Program-made: the position numbers and the translations under genes
Notes under the pieces: model-generated
What the model was told of the DNA's origin: nothing
What the model saw: only the letters and a program-made list of their open reading frames with translations
The model's database searches: none
Shown here: positions 4,242 to 6,466 of the stretch, in pieces
How positions within the stretch are numbered: the stretch's first letter is position 1
Layout of the letters: each line of letters begins with the position of its first letter
Assembly (NCBI GenBank): GCA_009827215.1
Contig: WUAJ01000138.1
Coordinates: 1 to 6,466, forward strand
Origin: Phycisphaeraceae bacterium
Lineage (GTDB): Bacteria; Planctomycetota; Phycisphaerae; Phycisphaerales; UBA1924
Length of the DNA stretch: 6,466 nt
Direction of reading: 5' to 3'

Positions 4242-6466
4242 TTAGTAGTCGGTGTGGTACGCGGGCATGAGCTGGTTGCAGCCGCAGTCGCCTCGCGTGT
4301 CGTTGTTGTGGAAGTCGTAGTCCGGATCGTCGTGTTCGTGATCGTGGTCGTGTTTCTTGTGGTCTTTCTTATCGCTCTTGGGTTTGTCTTGGGTCAGGAT
4401 GTGCTGGGTGAGTCGCGTGCGTTCGTTGTTGATCGCTTCGCGGTGTGCGGCGTCGTCTTCGAGGGAGAAGTACTTGCGGCCGTCGATGTAGGTCGCTTCG
4501 CAGCGCGCGAGCGAGGAGAGGGGTGATCCGGACCAGATGACGATGTCGGCGTCTTTCCCGGCTTCGAGGGTTCCGACGCGGTCGATGATGTCGAGTTGGA
4601 TCGCGGGGTTGGTGGTAACGAACGCGAGGGCTTCTTGCTCGGTCATCGCGATCCCTGATGCTCGTGCGTACTTGAGTGCTTTGGCGGCTTCAACATTCAT
4701 GCGGCGAGCGACGTCGTCGGAGTCGGAGTTGAAGGAGGTCAGCAGTCCGACCTCGTGGTTGATCGGGCCGGCGTATGGGATCGCGTCGGTGACTTCGACT
4801 TTGTAGGCCCACCAATCGGAGAAGATGGAGGCGCCGATGGAGTGTTCCTTGACGATCTCGGCGACCTTGTAGGTTTCGAGCCCGTGCTGGAAGGTGCCGA
4901 TCTTGAATCCGAACTCTTCGGCGATGCGGCAGAGCATGAGGATCTCGTCTTGTCGATATGAGTGGCAGTGGACGAGGCGTTCTCCGGCGAGGATCTCGGC
5001 GAGTGCTTCGAGTTCGAGATCCGTGTCGCCGGAAGGTGTTTTCATTCCGCGCTCGGCGTACTCGCGTGCTTTGGTGAAGCGGTCGCGCATGGTGGTCTCG
5101 ACTCCCATGCGTGTTTGTGGGTAGCGCGTGGTTTTGTCGTCGCCCCAGTTGGATTGTTTCACATTCTCACCCAGAGCGAACTTGATGCCTGGTGTAGCAT
5201 CTTCGAAGTACATGTCTTCGGGGCGGTTCATTCCCCAGCGGAGTTTGATGGTTTTGGATTGACCACCGATGGGGTTAGCGGAGCCGTGGAGGAGCTGGGA
5301 GGTGGTGAGTCCTCCCGCGAGCTCGCGGTAGAAACCGATGTATCCGGGATCGAGCGAGTCTTCGATGCGGCACTCGGAGGTCACGGCTTGTCCGGACTCG
5401 TTGACTCCGAAGCGGAAGAGTCCGGTGTGTGAGTGCGCGTCGATGAGTCCGGGGGTGACGTGCTTGCCTTGCGCGTCGATGGTGTGATCGACGGCGATGC
5501 GTGGGTAGCCTCCGGTTCCGAGCGAATGGATCTTCCCGTTGCGGATGATGATCCACGCGTCTTCGAGGATGCCTTGATCGGACTGGGTCCAGATGGTCGC
5601 GTTGGTGATGAGGACGGAGTCCTGCGGCGGGATCTCGCTCAGTGCGTAGGGACCGAACGGTGATGGTGGCGCGTCGGGGAGTGTTTCGGTTGACTTATCG
5701 TCCTTCTTGTCGTCTTCGGCTTTGGTCGCTGTGAGCTGGAACGGCGCGTTGTCGGGGCGCGTTCCGATGCCGATGAGGGTGTCGTCGTCGCTTGGTGGGG
5801 AGAGGGCGATGGAGAATGTTCCCGGCATCCCGAATGGTTCGTGTTCGAAGGTGAACGCGAGTGTGGAGCCTTGGATCTCGGCGGTGGTGGATTCTTGGGT
5901 GATGTCGTCGGCTTCTTGGACATGCTCGATGATGGTGACTGAGTCTTTACCCACTTTGAAGGTCAGGTTGAAGCGTTCGGCGAGTGTCGCGTCCCATGTG
6001 CCTCGGAAGGTGTTCATGGTGACGGGGGCGTCGATGATCTTCGCGGTCCAGTTGAATGGTTTTTGGTCTGCGCCGAGTCCGGTGCCTCGCATGGTGTTGT
6101 CAGAGAGGAGTGTTCCTGACATGATGTAGGAACCCGATCCGTCGTCATCGTCGTCGATGATGAAGGAGATCGCGTTGTCTACGATCTCGACTTTGCGTGC
6201 TTTGTTGGTCGCGAGGTCGTCACCTTCGCCTTCGAACGCGGTGATGGAGTCGCCCTCGATGTCGATCCACATAGTGAACGGAGCGCCGACAACGGAGATC
6301 TCCCAGTACCCATCGAAATGGGTGGGTTTGTCGTCGTTGATGTGGTGCTTGCGTCCGTCGATCCATGTGTCGATGATCTGTGCTTTGGAATCGGGATCGA
6401 AGAGGTCGTCGGATGCGACGACGAGATTGGCGATGTAGCCGTTTTTGATCTCGCCTTGGTTGTCGA
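4242..6466 (-). CDS. Double-domain amidohydrolase with two internal beta modules and His/Asp-rich tail, 5'-truncated by window edge
   Basis: Codons stay open from 6464 to the TAA at 4242-4244, giving 740 visible residues. ATG 6272 is internal. Counting from 6464, residues 1-42 are the closing part of a first amidohydrolase domain (GEIKNGYIANLVV, TWIDGRKHHI). Residues 52-144 and 155-248 are two related beta modules, each opening G-Y/T-W. A Lys/Asp-rich linker follows (about 248-270). Residues about 279-669 are a full imidazolonepropionase-like amidohydrolase with expected ligands H344 and H346 (GLIDAHSH), H501 (VHCHS), H527 (FQHG) and D581 (NSDS). A conserved-looking IKFALGENVK strand (K428) may carry a bridging lysine. 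It should be a metal-dependent hydrolase of an amide or cyclic-amide substrate, which I cannot name. The C-terminal tail is rich in His and Asp and ends with a Cys-Gly-Cys. Export is likely by analogy with its operon partner, but the N-terminus is not visible. Confidence 0.88.
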   Translation of the reverse strand, partial: DNQGEIKNGYIANLVVASDDLFDPDSKAQIIDTWIDGRKHHINDDKPTHFDGYWEISVVGAPFTMWIDIEGDSITAFEGEGDDLATNKARKVEIVDNAISFIIDDDDDGSGSYIMSGTLLSDNTMRGTGLGADQKPFNWTAKIIDAPVTMNTFRGTWDATLAERFNLTFKVGKDSVTIIEHVQEADDITQESTTAEIQGSTLAFTFEHEPFGMPGTFSIALSPPSDDDTLIGIGTRPDNAPFQLTATKAEDDKKDDKSTETLPDAPPSPFGPYALSEIPPQDSVLITNATIWTQSDQGILEDAWIIIRNGKIHSLGTGGYPRIAVDHTIDAQGKHVTPGLIDAHSHTGLFRFGVNESGQAVTSECRIEDSLDPGYIGFYRELAGGLTTSQLLHGSANPIGGQSKTIKLRWGMNRPEDMYFEDATPGIKFALGENVKQSNWGDDKTTRYPQTRMGVETTMRDRFTKAREYAERGMKTPSGDTDLELEALAEILAGERLVHCHSYRQDEILMLCRIAEEFGFKIGTFQHGLETYKVAEIVKEHSIGASIFSDWWAYKVEVTDAIPYAGPINHEVGLLTSFNSDSDDVARRMNVEAAKALKYARASGIAMTEQEALAFVTTNPAIQLDIIDRVGTLEAGKDADIVIWSGSPLSSLARCEATYIDGRKYFSLEDDAAHREAINNERTRLTQHILTQDKPKSDKKDHKKHDHDHEHDDPDYDFHNNDTRGDCGCNQLMPAYHTDY
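4308..4361 (-). other. His/Asp-rich metal-binding-like tail segment
   Basis: This encodes six histidines in eighteen residues, alternating with aspartate or glutamate (core HDHDHEHDD), near the C-terminus of the double amidohydrolase. A Cys-Gly-Cys pair follows eight residues later. Such segments bind nickel, zinc or cobalt in metallochaperones and other metal-handling proteins. Here the segment could load or store the metal of the amidohydrolase centre. The composition is seen directly, while the role is inferred. Confidence 0.55.
5721..6311 (-). repeat. Tandem diverged repeat of a beta module inside the double amidohydrolase
   Basis: Copy 1 is encoded at 6033-6311 and copy 2 at 5721-6002. 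Both begin G-aromatic/T-W (GYWEISV and GTWDATL) and continue with a strand of the F-T-x-x-I/V type. Next comes a D/E-S-I/V-T strand (GDSITAFEG against KDSVTIIEH), then a pair of strands. Each closes alike (TMRGTGLGADQKPFNWTAKI against TLIGIGTRPDNAPFQLTATK). This is a protein-level duplication, diverged in DNA. The G-x-W opening suggests small lipocalin-like barrels, which is an inference. Copy 1 carries a run of five aspartates in its central loop that copy 2 lacks. Confidence 0.6.

Noticed and set aside
4254..4526. + strand open frame encoding a very Val-rich, membrane-like stretch
   Set aside because: It is the antisense of the His/Asp-rich tail: CAC and GAC codons read backward as GTG and GTC, giving false hydrophobicity.
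4242..6272. Calling the double amidohydrolase from ATG 6272
   Set aside because: The frame is open for 64 further codons to the edge, with recognisable amidohydrolase C-terminal sequence and the start of the first beta module, so this Met is internal.
1..6466. tRNA genes, attachment-site repeats, insertion sequences and CRISPR arrays
   Set aside because: None was found on reading both strands. No cloverleaf, long direct repeat, transposase frame or regularly spaced repeat is visible.

Overview
The window looks like a chromosomal piece of a Planctomycetota bacterium, most likely a Phycisphaerae relative. This is inferred from the style of the amidohydrolases and of the lipoprotein, and from moderately high G+C (high fifties by eye). 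I could run no search, so the lineage is a judgement and not a result. The window holds two blocks of genes that converge with a single base between their stop codons.

Left block (1-2393, + strand): a phage-type virion gene run. It opens inside a major capsid protein of the SU10-like HK97-fold family (DUF5309 type), which runs in from the left edge. A 104-base gap with a GC-rich hairpin follows. Next come a probable head-tail connector with an extra N-terminal beta domain, two small beta-rich proteins of unknown role (possibly neck or tail parts), and a small protein with one membrane segment and a coiled coil that resembles phage holin or holin-accessory proteins. Genes from the connector onward are tightly packed and have clear Shine-Dalgarno sequences 5-6 bases from the preferred start. 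No tape measure, baseplate, fibre, endolysin, integrase or attachment site is visible. A lipoprotein gene (2402-2932) follows 8 bases later. It lacks a Shine-Dalgarno and looks more host-like, but its position suggests co-transcription with the phage-like genes.

Right block (2934-6466, - strand): an apparent two-gene operon of exported amidohydrolase-superfamily proteins related to imidazolonepropionase-like enzymes. The upstream gene runs off the right edge. Its visible 740 residues contain the tail end of a first amidohydrolase domain, two tandem diverged beta modules, a charged linker, a complete second amidohydrolase domain with all its metal ligands, and a His/Asp-rich C-terminal tail. 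The downstream gene has a signal peptide and the same fold, but every metal-ligand position is substituted, so it is predicted to be a pseudoenzyme.

The + strand is G-rich through both blocks although they are transcribed in opposite directions. This points to a replication-linked strand bias and suggests the phage-like genes are not very recent arrivals. The points most worth following are the possibly domesticated or remnant capsid module without visible tail genes, and the pairing of a double-domain amidohydrolase with a metal-less paralogue.
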